Shown here piece by piece: positions 47,430-56,930 of a stretch of DNA of 64,000 bases. The notes under the pieces were generated by a model. That model saw only the letters and a program-made list of their open reading frames with translations. It had not been told where the DNA came from and did no database searches. The stretch comes from JAAELZ01 sp965237485 (lineage in GTDB: Bacteria; Pseudomonadota; Gammaproteobacteria; Arenicellales; Poriferihabitantaceae): positions 496,001 through 560,000 of the forward strand of contig CBDEFQ010000006.1 of assembly GCA_965237485.1 (NCBI GenBank). The letters are read 5' to 3'. Positions within the stretch are counted from its first letter, which is position 1. The number at the start of each line of letters is the position of its first letter. The translations under genes and the position numbers were made by a program.

Positions 47430-48725
47430 GTGCTTAAGTTAAGCATATTGTTGGTGCTAAGTTTGGTGCCAACTATGGCATTTGCGGGCGATATCGATTC
47501 GGGCGATACAGCGTGGGTGCTAAGTGCCACTGCTTTAGTTTTGTTTATGACATTACCTGGCCTCGCGCTGTTTTACGGTGGCTTAGTGCGCTCTCGAAAT
47601 GTGCTTTCTGTCATTGTGCAGTGTTTTGCGATCAGCGGGGTTGCGACTGTAGTATGGCTGATTTGCGGTTATAGCCTAGCCTTTACAGATGGCGGATCGG
47701 CCAATGCGTTTATTGGCGGCTTTAAAAAAATTCTATTTGCTGGGGTTATTGAACGCAGCACGGTCGGCACAATTCCAGAAACCGCTTTTGGTTTGTTTCA
47801 AATGACTTTTGCGATAATCACGCCTGCTTTAGTAATCGGTGCGTTTGCGGAGCGTATTAAATTCTCTGCAGTACTTTTATTTACGGTTTTTTGGCTATTG
47901 TTGGTTTACGTTCCGACCACCCATTGGGTATGGGGTGGTGGCTGGTTGCAAGAAATAGGCTTATTAGATTTTGCTGGCGGCACCGTAGTACACATTACCG
48001 CAGGAACCGCCGCGTTAGTAGCTGCATTGATGATTGGCCCGCGCGAGGGTTTTGGTACGCGACCTTTGCCGCCACACAATATGACTTTAACCACCATGGG
48101 TGCTGGCATGCTCTGGGTGGTTTGGTTTGGTTTCAATGGCGGCAGTGCTTTAGCAGCAAATGGCGATGCCGCAATGGCGATGTTGGTTACCCATATTTCA
48201 GCAGCTACTGGCGCGCTTACGTGGATGTTTGTTGAATGGAAGCGTTATGGAAACCCGACAGCACTAGGCACGGTAACTGGCATGGTAGCGGGTTTGGGTA
48301 CGATTACGCCCGCATCGGGTTTTGTTGGCCCAGGCGGGGCACTCATTATTGGTGTACTAGCTGGTTTTGTTTGTTTTCACGCGACCCTACTAATAAAGAA
48401 TAAGTTCAAAATAGATGACTCGCTGGATGTGTTTTCAGTTCATGGTGTGGGTGGAATATTAGGCACTTTATTGGTGGCGGTGTTTGCTGGTCCAGCACTG
48501 GGTTTGTTTGGTGGACAAGGTTTAGCTGGCGGCGTGCTTACTATTGGTGAGCAATTTGGCATTCAGCTTATCGGAGTGGTTTCAACCTTGGTATATACCG
48601 CGGTGCTAACTTACCTAATATTCAAAATGGTTGCACTAATGACTGGCGGCCTAAGAGTCAGCGAAGATCAAGAAGCGCAAGGATTAGATATTGCTTCACA
48701 TGAAGAACGTGGCTACGGTCTATAA
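47430..48725 (+). CDS. amtB: Ammonium transporter
   Basis: About 431 residues with a cleavable signal (LKLSILLVLSLVPTMAFA) and eleven helices. Motifs: LFYGGLVRSRN, FAERIKFSAVLLF, DFAGGTVVHITAG, and the pore histidine regions. GTG at 47430, one base after the glnK stop, is taken as start; an upstream GTG at 47403 would overlap glnK. Conducts ammonia/ammonium and is gated by GlnK. Confidence 0.95.
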   Translation: MLKLSILLVLSLVPTMAFAGDIDSGDTAWVLSATALVLFMTLPGLALFYGGLVRSRNVLSVIVQCFAISGVATVVWLICGYSLAFTDGGSANAFIGGFKKILFAGVIERSTVGTIPETAFGLFQMTFAIITPALVIGAFAERIKFSAVLLFTVFWLLLVYVPTTHWVWGGGWLQEIGLLDFAGGTVVHITAGTAALVAALMIGPREGFGTRPLPPHNMTLTTMGAGMLWVVWFGFNGGSALAANGDAAMAMLVTHISAATGALTWMFVEWKRYGNPTALGTVTGMVAGLGTITPASGFVGPGGALIIGVLAGFVCFHATLLIKNKFKIDDSLDVFSVHGVGGILGTLLVAVFAGPALGLFGGQGLAGGVLTIGEQFGIQLIGVVSTLVYTAVLTYLIFKMVALMTGGLRVSEDQEAQGLDIASHEERGYGL

Positions 48726-48771
48726 ACAGGTAACCCATCTAACTACTTTTAAAGTTTAATAAATTAACCAT

Positions 48772-49713
48772 ATGGCTTCGTTTCCAACAGATCAAATCAC
48801 CGCGCCTCGGTATACGGGAATACCCACCTTTTTCAGAGCGCAGCACGTAACCGACTTATCGAATGTTGATATAGGCCTAATCGGTGTTCCGTTTGATGGC
48901 GGCGTAACCAATCGCCCCGGTGCACGCCATGGGCCTAGGGAGATTCGCAATCAATCTAGCCTCATTCGTAAAATGAACCAAGCGACGGGGGTATCGCCAC
49001 ACGAGTGCTGTCGGGTGGCCGACATTGGTGATGCAGTAGTCGAGCGACCCTTTAATCTGGAATCTAGCCATGGCGAGATCCAAGCTTTTTATGAGCAGGT
49101 GGCTAATAACAATGTGGTGCCTTTAACTGCGGGTGGTGACCATTCTATCACCTTACCAATATTCAGAGCGATAGCCAAAGATGGGCCCATAGGCATGGTG
49201 CATTTCGATGCGCACTGTGACACCGGTGATGACTATATGGGTTCTAAATTCCATCATGGCGCGCCGTTTAGCCGTGCAGTTGAAGAAGGGCTGCTTGACC
49301 CGAAGCGAACGATTCAAATTGGAATACGCGGTTCGCTAAATGACCCCGATGTGTGGAAATTCAGCCATGATTCGGGCATGCGCGTAATCTATATCGAAGA
49401 GTATTTAGAGATGGGTTACGAGGCGGTGATCAAAGAGGCACGAAAAATCGTTGGTGATGGCCCAACCTACATCAGTTTTGATGTCGATGCACTTGACCCC
49501 GTGTTTGCGCCAGGCACCGGCACTCCAGAGGTGGGAGGCTATTCAACGCTTGAAGCGCAAATGATGATACGTGGCCTAAGCGGCCTAACCTTGGTGGGCG
49601 GCGATGTGGTTGAAGTCGCACCGCCGTTTGATCCATCAGGGGCTACGGCTTTGGTAGGGGCGACAATGATGTTTGAGATTCTTTGCATCCTGTCTGAACG
49701 CTTTGGCAATTAG
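48772..49713 (+). CDS. Agmatinase-family ureohydrolase
   Basis: 313 residues with all manganese-binding motifs: GGDHSITLP, FDAHCDTGDD, SFDVDALDP. The N-terminal RPGARHGPREIRNQSSLIR region matches agmatinase and guanidinobutyrase types. It hydrolyses a guanidino compound to urea and an amine, but the substrate cannot be told apart from sequence. It follows amtB at 46 nt, so could share its transcript. Confidence 0.88.
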   Translation: MASFPTDQITAPRYTGIPTFFRAQHVTDLSNVDIGLIGVPFDGGVTNRPGARHGPREIRNQSSLIRKMNQATGVSPHECCRVADIGDAVVERPFNLESSHGEIQAFYEQVANNNVVPLTAGGDHSITLPIFRAIAKDGPIGMVHFDAHCDTGDDYMGSKFHHGAPFSRAVEEGLLDPKRTIQIGIRGSLNDPDVWKFSHDSGMRVIYIEEYLEMGYEAVIKEARKIVGDGPTYISFDVDALDPVFAPGTGTPEVGGYSTLEAQMMIRGLSGLTLVGGDVVEVAPPFDPSGATALVGATMMFEILCILSERFGN

Positions 49714-50007
49714 TCGATTTTTTAAAGCGGTGGCTGAGTCACCGCTGCTGATTTGGCAGGCGTGTCTCTAGGGGTTACTAGAGCCAGAGCGAGTGTGATT
49801 GGTTAAAAATTATCACCCCCAAATATACTCCAGCACTGATCATGGCTAAAATACTGGCATCTACTTTAGAGGCAGCGTAAACATAAACGGTGCCGGGGAT
49901 AATGTTTAAGCGAAGTTAAATTTAGCTTTGGGTAACTATTGCGCAGCGCGCAGACTAATAGCAATACCACTGAACCGCTACAGGCTTGCCAAAAAGACAG
50001 GCCAAAT

Positions 50008-51183
50008 GGGCTTGTCGGATAATTAATAGAATACGTGAGATAATATGGGCTAATTCTAGTCAGCCTGCAATTTTGAGCAAACGTCATCAAAGCCAACTGT
50101 TCCTAACCTTAGATTCTCTGGTTAGCTCTGAACATCCCTACCGTAAACTCGATGAGCTATTATGTTTTGGTGCATTGAGTAAACCCTTCTCTAAAATATA
50201 TGCCACCCGTGGCCCTAAAGGCCGAGGTGTTGAGTTCGGCTTACGTGCCTTGGTGCTTCAGTTCATGGAAGATTTAAGTGATAGAGAAATGGAGCGATAC
50301 TTATCAGAGAATCTGGCCGCTAAGTGGTTTTGTGATTCAGGACTGGAACAGAGCACTCCTGATCATAGTTACTTTGGTGATTTTCGCTCACGCATTGGAA
50401 CCAGGGGTATGATGAATTTATTTGACCGTGTTCGGAGCGGGTTAGTTTCAATGGGCTTAGTACGAGAAGTATTCACATTTGTCGATGCCAGCCAGTTGGT
50501 CAGTAAGCTAACCACTTGGGATGATAGAGATAAGGCGATAAAGATGGGATTAGAGGAGTTCAACAATAAGACAGTTGATAAAGTTGCGGCGGACAAGCAA
50601 GCACGGTTTGGGTGCAAGGGAAATAGCAAATATTGGTATGGTTACAAAGAGCATGCATCAGTGGATATGCAAAGTGGCTTGATCAATAAAATAGCGGCCA
50701 CCTCGGCTGAGGTAACGGATGCAAGCGGCTTGAAGCATGTTTGCCCTAAGTCGGGTGCTGTTTATGCGGACAAGGGTTATTGCGTGAGCCCGGCCAAAAC
50801 CACGCTCAGGCGCAACGGTTGCCATGATGCAACAATCAAGAAGAACAATATGCATGGCAAGAATAGAGACAAAGACCGTTGGATTAGCAAAATTCGTTCA
50901 CCATATGAGCGAGTGTTTGCTCATCGCAATAAGCGAGTTCGTTATAAAGGGTTGGCTAAAGTCCAGTTCCAAGTTGGAATCAGGGGCTTATGTTTTAACC
51001 TTAAGCGATTAATGGCATTGGGAGTTGAACGAGTTGAATTGGTGCCGGCCTAGGGATAGATCCGTCTATTGGTGGCAAAATGGCTGCTAATAGACGGTTT
51101 ATTGCACAAAAAACGCGTTGCTGAGCAAACTAAAAGCGACTTCGGCGAAAACCCTGTTTGAAATTGTATTAACCGACGAGCCC
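50008..51183 (+). mobile_element. IS5-like element (type B), copy 3
   Basis: 1176 bp, ends as in the other two copies but opposite orientation, 5-bp duplication CAAAT (50003-50007, 51184-51188). Inserted in the EamA gene. Confidence 0.95.
50073..51053 (+). CDS. IS5-like transposase (type B)
   Basis: 326 residues, TTG start (frame stays open upstream but only across the IS end). Same protein as at 22358. Confidence 0.92.
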   Translation: MSKRHQSQLFLTLDSLVSSEHPYRKLDELLCFGALSKPFSKIYATRGPKGRGVEFGLRALVLQFMEDLSDREMERYLSENLAAKWFCDSGLEQSTPDHSYFGDFRSRIGTRGMMNLFDRVRSGLVSMGLVREVFTFVDASQLVSKLTTWDDRDKAIKMGLEEFNNKTVDKVAADKQARFGCKGNSKYWYGYKEHASVDMQSGLINKIAATSAEVTDASGLKHVCPKSGAVYADKGYCVSPAKTTLRRNGCHDATIKKNNMHGKNRDKDRWISKIRSPYERVFAHRNKRVRYKGLAKVQFQVGIRGLCFNLKRLMALGVERVELVPA

Positions 51184-51382
51184 CAAATGGGTGGGCGTCT
51201 TGCGCGGTGATAATCTTAGCAATCGAAAACGTTAACCCCCAAATAATACCAATCAGGAACAGCATGACATAAAGGAAAAAACGATGTGAAGCCCAGTTAG
51301 ATATCGGCACGGGTATGTAATAGGGGGTTATGTTGTTATGCGCGAAGTGTGCCTAGGCGCGTTGTTTGCGTCAATGAAATCT

Positions 51383-53266
51383 CTATAACTTTGGCGGTGT
51401 CCACCCTCTGTCGTTACGATTCGCAAATGGGTTGCGGCCGTTGCGCAAAGCCTCGTCTTGCTCAGCGCGTATGGCTTTGGCTTTTTCTACATACGCCACA
51501 TTTTCATGAGCTGGGATTTCTGGGTCATACACTTCTGCTAGTGCGAGAATGGCCGCTTTATCATGTTCGACAAAGGCTTTGGCTTGTCGTTCTGCTGCAT
51601 AGGCATGCATACCCAGTGCCTCAAACACCGAACGCCCGGTTCTAACCGCGCTATCGAAATAATCTCGAATTATGTCATTGGCCCCAGCAGCATAGAGTTC
51701 ATACACATGGTCGCGGTCAATCGCGCGGGCCGCAATGTGAACGTGCGGGTAGTTGGTGGAAACGTGGTGTACTAGTTCGGTGGCTTGTTGCTTCTCGTCA
51801 ATCGCGACAACTAGGGTGCTGGCTTCCTCAATGCCAGCTGCGTGCAGCATGTCGGGGCGAGTGGCGTCACCCTAAAATACTTTAACGTCGAAGGCTCGCA
51901 ACCTTTTTAGTTGCTCCGAATGATGATCAAGCACGACTGTTTGAAAGCCCGACCCTAATAACATTCGGTTCACGATACCGCCAAAGCGGCCATGGCCAGC
52001 GATAATGATAGAACCCTTGTGGTCAATTTCTTCTTCCTCGGGCGCTTGCGAGCCTGAAAAACGCGGTGCGATAAGCTTATCGTAAGCGATAAAAAGGGCT
52101 GGAGTTAGCAGCATAGATAGCGCAACTACCAGTAATAATTTATCAGCAATAGCAGCAGGAATAACGGCACTAGCCACGGTGAAAGATAGCAGTACAAATC
52201 CAAATTCGCCCGCTTGAGCAAGGCCAAGCGCAAACAGCCAACGGTCGCTACCGCGAATTTTAAAGATAGTTGACAACAGGAGTAAAATAATGGCTTTAAG
52301 TGCCATTAATCCAATGGTTAAACTAATAATCAGCCCTAAATTTTCGGACAATAAGCCAAAATTAATACCTGCGCCTACCGTCATAAAGAACAAACCCAAC
52401 AGTAATCCCTTAAATGGCGCAATGCTGCTTTCTAGTTCGTGTCGGTATTCGCTGTTCGCTAATACAACTCCGGCCAAGAAGGTGCTCAGTGCGGGGGAAA
52501 GGCCGACTACGGTCATTAACAATGCAATGCCGATTACCATCAGTAAAGCGGCGGCGGTAAACAGCTCTCTAAGCTTGGCTACCGCAATATAGCGAAATAC
52601 GGGCCGTGTTAGATAACTCCCGCCCACCACAACGGCAGCAATTGCCGCCAAAGTTAAGCCGCCTCTTTGCCAGCCTGCTAGGCCTTCAATAAAACTAGGC
52701 CCGTTGCTGTGGTCACTGCTATCTGCAGCACTGAGTAAGGCGTCTTGAAGTTCGGGCAGCGCTAATAGCGGTATAAACGCCAGCATCGGAATAACCGCGA
52801 TGTCTTGAAACAAAAGTACTGAAAAGCTGGCTTCACCGCCGTCGCTTTTCATCAAGCCTTTTTCGTTAAGTGTCTGTAGCACGATAGCCGTTGACGACAA
52901 AGCAAACACCAAGCCAATGGCCAAGGAAACCGACCAAACTTGCCCGGTCAGCATCGCAATGCCCATTACTGCAAGCGTGGTCAGGCCGACTTGTAAGCCG
53001 CCCAAACCCAGTAGTTTGTTCTTCATTTGCCAAAGCATGCGCGGTTCAAGTTCTAGGCCAACTAAAAATAGCATCATCACTACGCCAAATTCGGCGAAAT
53101 GCTGCAAGCTAATTACGTCTACGTGCATAGTGTGCAGCAGCGGGCTGATGGCTATGCCTGCAATTAAGTAGCCCAATACCGAGCCGAGGCCCAATTTCGA
53201 GGCAATCGGAACTGCGACGACCCCAGCAATAAGAAAGATAAACGCCAGTGCCAAGAAACTATCCAT
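51383..53266 (-). pseudogene. KefC/KefB-type K+/H+ antiporter with amber stop
   Basis: One frame of 628 codons with a TAG at 51872-51874. The first part (464 residues) holds the Na+/H+-exchanger domain (LGSVLGYLIAGIAISPLL, ALSSTAIVLQTL, FFMTVGAGINFG) and the start of the NAD-binding TrkA-N domain (IIIAGHGRFGGIVNRML). The stop replaces the conserved Tyr of the YGDATR motif (VKVF-stop-GDATRPDML), after which the TrkA-N domain and C-terminal part continue. The product, if stable, would lack its regulatory domain. Overlaps kefG by 8 nt. Confidence 0.85.
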
Positions 53267-53876
53267 TTGCTTTGCCTCCTAAATTGGCGATGTCAGTGTG
53301 GGCGACGGTTTCTAACTTTACCGCAGCTTCAAAATCGTAAGTATTGTCGCGTAGCGCCCGAATTAACTGTTGATAGGCATTAATGTGTAGTTCTGCTTCG
53401 CCGTTGTCGGGTGCGTGTAATGCGCCGAATAATACATAGGGCGTGGCAAAGTGCATTTTGCAAAGTGTGGTGCTTTGCTCAAGCGGAGATAAAAAAGTGC
53501 GCAAGGTATGGTTTTGGTAGCCGTCAGTGGTGTAGGCCTCTGCTGGACCTGCCGCCGTAAGCGCTAACATTAGCGTTTTGCCAGCAAGTTTGTCACCTTC
53601 GTCGCCATACGCGAACCCTTGCTCTAACACCAGATCTAGCCATTCTTTGATAATAGAGGGTGTGGAATACCAAAACACCGGAAACTGAAATAAGATCACC
53701 TCGTGGTCGATAAGACGTTGCTGCTCATTGTCGATATCAATTTCAAACCGTGGATAATCTGCATATAGATCGACAAAACTAACACCATCTTCTCGCTCGG
53801 CAACGCGTGCCATTCTGGCATTAACATGGGAATGTGATTGCCCGGGGTGAGCATAATAAACAAGCAGTTTAGGCAT
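53259..53876 (-). CDS. KefG-type NAD(P)H oxidoreductase (antiporter ancillary subunit)
   Basis: 205-residue flavodoxin-like quinone reductase: LVYYAHPGQSHSHVNARM at the start, FQFPVFWYSTPSIIKEWLD, and LALTAAGPAEAYT. In enterobacteria KefF/KefG bind the antiporter and activate it. The 8-nt overlap with the following antiporter gene supports that role. Confidence 0.9.
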   Translation of the reverse strand: MPKLLVYYAHPGQSHSHVNARMARVAEREDGVSFVDLYADYPRFEIDIDNEQQRLIDHEVILFQFPVFWYSTPSIIKEWLDLVLEQGFAYGDEGDKLAGKTLMLALTAAGPAEAYTTDGYQNHTLRTFLSPLEQSTTLCKMHFATPYVLFGALHAPDNGEAELHINAYQQLIRALRDNTYDFEAAVKLETVAHTDIANLGGKANG

Positions 53877-54149
53877 CGTGCAGAATAAAGATTAAGGACA
53901 AAATAACAAGGAGATTTTACACGCTAAGGCGGTACTGCACATCTAGCATTAATATCGTAAGGGGCATTGCCCCTAGTCTAATTAAGTCAACTGTCCCCCG
54001 AGCTCAACTTATAACGCTCGGTTCAGCAGGTACTTTGTCCCACTGCAACTGCTTGTTGAACGAAGCCGCTAAGCGGCAAAGAGAGCCAACAACGAGCACA
54101 CTATTCCTATCACCCTCAATGTTGAGTGTGTGTTTTATAGGAATAAATA

Positions 54150-55049
54150 ATGAACTCATCAGATCAAACTCGTTTTGACTCTCTTTACCAACAACATATT
54201 AACGTACTTCGCCTGCAAGGCAAAGCCGACGCAACTATAGATAGCTATTCGCGAGCTGTGCGCCGAGTGTCGGCGTTCTTTGATTGTTGTCCCGACCAGC
54301 TCAGCCAACAACAATTACGGGACTACTTCTTGTCTCTGGTGCACAGCCATTCCTGGTCTACGGTAAAACTCGACCGTAACGGCCTGCAATTCTTTTATCG
54401 CTACATTCTCAACAAATCTTGGCAGTGGATAGAGATTGTAAAACCGCCTAGGGTTCAAACTCTGCCTGATATTCTGTCGACGGAGGAAGTGGGCCGCGTC
54501 ATCAACCAGACACGCGAAGCGCGTTACCAAACTTATCTTTTGTGCGTGTACAGCATGGGGCTGCGCTTGAGCGAGGCGCTCAACCTGACCATTGCTGACA
54601 TCGACAGTGCTCGCCATAAAGTGCATGTACGTTGCGGCAAAGGTCGTAAAGATCGGTTTGTATTTTTGCCTGATCGAACGCTCGATTTATTGCGCACTTA
54701 TTGGGCCAGTCATCGTAACCCTAAATGGCTATTTCCTCAGGGAAAAACCAACCAACTTCGCCGCTCAGCCAGCGCACCGATGGACCGCGGCGGCTTGCAA
54801 AAATCGGTTAAGGTCATCGTCAAAAGTTGCGGCATTCATAAGCGCGTTACCATTCACACCTTTCGCCACTGCTATGGCGCACACTTGGTCGAGTCAGGCG
54901 TTCACTTGCGCGCCATCCAGCGCGAGATGGGCCATGAATGTCCCAAGACAACGGTGCTTTACACGCAACTCACCGACGTGGTGCAACGCAACACCGGCTC
55001 GCGGATAAACACCTTGATTGATGGCTTGGACTTTGAGGTGATCGCCTAA
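54150..55049 (+). CDS. Tyrosine recombinase of IS91-type element
   Basis: 299 residues: N-terminal SAM-like domain, then the catalytic domain with the first Arg in YSMGLRLSEALNL, HTFRHCYGAHLVESG (HxxR), and the Tyr in TVLYTQLTD. Directly upstream of the HUH transposase with overlapping stop/start (TAATG), as in several IS91 relatives. Confidence 0.93.
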   Translation: MNSSDQTRFDSLYQQHINVLRLQGKADATIDSYSRAVRRVSAFFDCCPDQLSQQQLRDYFLSLVHSHSWSTVKLDRNGLQFFYRYILNKSWQWIEIVKPPRVQTLPDILSTEEVGRVINQTREARYQTYLLCVYSMGLRLSEALNLTIADIDSARHKVHVRCGKGRKDRFVFLPDRTLDLLRTYWASHRNPKWLFPQGKTNQLRRSASAPMDRGGLQKSVKVIVKSCGIHKRVTIHTFRHCYGAHLVESGVHLRAIQREMGHECPKTTVLYTQLTDVVQRNTGSRINTLIDGLDFEVIA

Positions 55050-56086
55050 TGGAACTCGCCTCGATACTAAACCGCCATCCCGATGCTTTGTGCCTGTTGG
55101 GCGGCGCAGAGCGCAGCACCGCCAACGCCATTAGCGGGTGCCGCACGGCCCAATATGGTCTTATGCTTACGCATTGTGGCCAGTGCAATGAATCACAAAA
55201 CCACCCGCGCTCCTGTGGCCACCGCAGTTGCCCTCGCTGTCTGAATCATGCCAGCAGTGAATGGCTGGATCGCCAGAGCACAAAATTATTGCCTTGTGAT
55301 TACTTTATGGTGACCTTTACCTTGCCTTATGAACTGCGTCGTATAGCCAAGCACCATTCCAAAACCGTGTATGACGCACTCATGGATTGCGCCGCCAGTA
55401 CGCTTAAAACCTTCGCCAAGAACGATATTAAGTGTGCAGAGCACATTGGCTTTAGCACCGTTTTACACACCCATACTCGCAAGCTCGATTACCACCCGCA
55501 TGTGCATGTGGTGTTTCCCAATGGGGGCTTATCAAAGGACAAAGCGTTGTGGCAATCCAAGCCCGGCAACTACTTGTTCAATGGCAAGGCGCTTGCCTGC
55601 GTGTTCCGTGCTCGGCTACTACGGGCTTTGCGAGCAGCCGATCTTGATCTTCCCTGCACCCCAAAACACTGGATCGTGCACTGCAAGCAGATTGGCAAAG
55701 GCTTACCGGCGTTTAAATATCTCTCGCGGTATCTGTATCGCGGGGTTATTAGTGAGAACAATATTCTCAGTGATCGCGATGGTCAAATCACCTTTCGTTA
55801 TCAGGACAACAAAGGCAAATCCCGCACCCGCTGCCTCGACTCAAAGGCGTTCATTGCATTGGTTTTGCAACACGTTCTACCAAAGGGGTTTCGCCGGGTG
55901 CGCGATTACGGTTTTGTGCACGGCAACGCCAAACAAACCTTAAAGCGAGTGCAATGGGCCTTGCAGGTGGTTGTACCGTCCGGACCAATCAGGCCAAAAC
56001 GACAAAGACCAATTTGGCGTTGCAAGCACTGCGCCACGCCTCTGGTTATCATTGGCTTTTGTCGCCGTCGCTTCGAATCAGGTTAA
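55049..56086 (+). CDS. IS91-family HUH (Y1) transposase
   Basis: 345 residues. N-terminal zinc-binding region (CGQCNESQNHPRSCGHRSC then PRC), Y2/Y1 core with the HUH motif in YHPHVHVVFPNGG (HVH), and the tyrosine region FKYLSRYLYRGVI. Rolling-circle transposase. Confidence 0.94.
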   Translation: MELASILNRHPDALCLLGGAERSTANAISGCRTAQYGLMLTHCGQCNESQNHPRSCGHRSCPRCLNHASSEWLDRQSTKLLPCDYFMVTFTLPYELRRIAKHHSKTVYDALMDCAASTLKTFAKNDIKCAEHIGFSTVLHTHTRKLDYHPHVHVVFPNGGLSKDKALWQSKPGNYLFNGKALACVFRARLLRALRAADLDLPCTPKHWIVHCKQIGKGLPAFKYLSRYLYRGVISENNILSDRDGQITFRYQDNKGKSRTRCLDSKAFIALVLQHVLPKGFRRVRDYGFVHGNAKQTLKRVQWALQVVVPSGPIRPKRQRPIWRCKHCATPLVIIGFCRRRFESG

Positions 56087-56276
56087 TTGCTTAGATCCAA
56101 CAAGCTCACTAAAGTCACTTAATACGGAGGACCCCAGCTTTATGCAATAAGAAAGTACCATCACTCGGCGAGTGAGACGCCCACTCGCCTGCAATCTTAA
56201 GCGAAACCCTGAACGCTTAAAGTCACAAGGACCAGTAGCGGATATATTTACTTAATAGAGGTAACCCCCCGGGCTT

Positions 56277-56332
56277 GTTCAACAATTGGATAAAGTCGCG
56301 GCTGCGCGGCGACTTATCCTTATTCGTTATGT
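56277..56332 (-). other. attC-like imperfect hairpin downstream of membrane-protein gene
   Basis: Starts GTTCAAC (fits RYYYAAC; on the minus strand GTTGAAC fits GTTRRRY), contains GGATAAAGTCGC / GCGACTTATCC stem arms with one extra-helical A, and ends CGTTATGT. Lies 15 nt beyond the gene's stop. The outer ends pair imperfectly; not proven to be an integron site, and it touches the proposed IS91 end. Confidence 0.35.
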
Positions 56333-56347
56333 TGCGATGCTAAAAGT

Positions 56348-56719
56348 TTAAATGAAAACATAAATAAGAAAGCCACCGAAAGCTGCGGCAAAAATGCCAG
56401 CAGCACGACCATAGGGGTTTACGAAAGTCAATGCCCATGAAATTAGCCGTTGAAAGTTGTGGCGCCCCATTGCAGCCAAAGATAAAGCAGCAACAATTGA
56501 GAGCCACCCAAGGATTTCAATTACTAATGGATACTTGGATAGACTGGATTGGCTTATTAGTAAAGCACCGATAATCAGTCTCACTACAACCGCTAGAATA
56601 TGTATTGTTAGCTTATCAATATTACTTCTTAGATATCCGTATATAACTTCTGGACTAATAAGGATTACTACTCCAGCCAGGAACGTCAGAGCGCCAACTA
56701 TAATTATTAATTCGGTCAT
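56348..56719 (-). CDS. Small integral membrane protein of unknown function
   Basis: 123 residues, four predicted helices (ELIIIVGALTFLAGVVILIS; ILAVVVRLIIGALLIS; LGWLSIVAALSLAAMG; AAGIFAAAFGGFLIYVFI). No family recognised. Flanked closely on both sides by attC-like hairpins, start 19 nt after one and stop 15 nt before the other, the usual spacing for an integron cassette gene. Confidence 0.7.
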   Translation of the reverse strand: MTELIIIVGALTFLAGVVILISPEVIYGYLRSNIDKLTIHILAVVVRLIIGALLISQSSLSKYPLVIEILGWLSIVAALSLAAMGRHNFQRLISWALTFVNPYGRAAGIFAAAFGGFLIYVFI

Positions 56720-56737
56720 GTTCTATTTTCCAGTGCA

Positions 56738-56793
56738 ACACAACGCTTCGAGAAGGGGCACCGCTTGCGGCATCCCTCTTACTGCGCTTATAT
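56738..56793 (-). other. attC-like imperfect hairpin upstream of membrane-protein gene
   Basis: ACACAAC at 56738-56744 (minus strand GTTGTGT), stem GGGGCACCGC / GCGGCATCCC with small bulges, outer arms AACGCTTCGAGAAGG and CCTCTTACTGCGCTT. The minus-strand frame coming from 56880 (NPEWLIEIQIDAIV, a possible Rid-family end) stops exactly at its edge. Confidence 0.35.
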
Positions 56794-56930
56794 GATACGT
56801 ATTTGATCTGCACAGACAATAGCATCTATTTGTATTTCAATTAACCATTCTGGGTTAATAAATAAAGTTACCTACACAACGCTAGAAACAAACCTGTCCA
56901 AACCATCCCCGCGATTTAGCTACTTAATTT

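Larger units (their letters stand above)
49778..51310 (-). pseudogene. EamA/DMT-family transporter, IS-split and internally deleted
   Basis: 5' piece: MPISNWASHRFFLYVMLFLI and IIWGLTFSIAKIITAQDAHP (51184-51310) joins after removal of the IS (one CAAAT copy) to LSFWQACSGSVVLLLVCALR. Then about 150-200 residues are missing and the last part VYAASKVDASILAMISAGVY to the TAG at 49778 is read in another frame. Drug/metabolite-type exporter fossil. Confidence 0.75.
53940..56280 (+). mobile_element. IS91-type element (tyrosine recombinase plus HUH transposase)
   Basis: Two coupled genes with flanking structured non-coding DNA. Left non-coding part 53940-54149 includes the palindrome AGGGGCATTGCCCCT (53960-53974); right part 56087-56280 ends in GGGCTTGTTC. 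IS91 elements lack inverted ends and join next to GTTC/CTTG-type tetranucleotides, so GTTC at 56277-56280 may mark the right end. Boundaries are approximate. Confidence 0.6.

Noticed and set aside
14940..51874. Alternative genetic code to explain internal TAA, TAG and TGA codons
   Set aside because: All three are used as normal stops of intact genes here, and each internal stop is a different codon in a gene likely to be decaying.
56795..56880. Possible Rid-family gene end (NPEWLIEIQIDAIV)
   Set aside because: Only about 25 codons remain and similarity rests on a few residues, so it is not listed as a gene.
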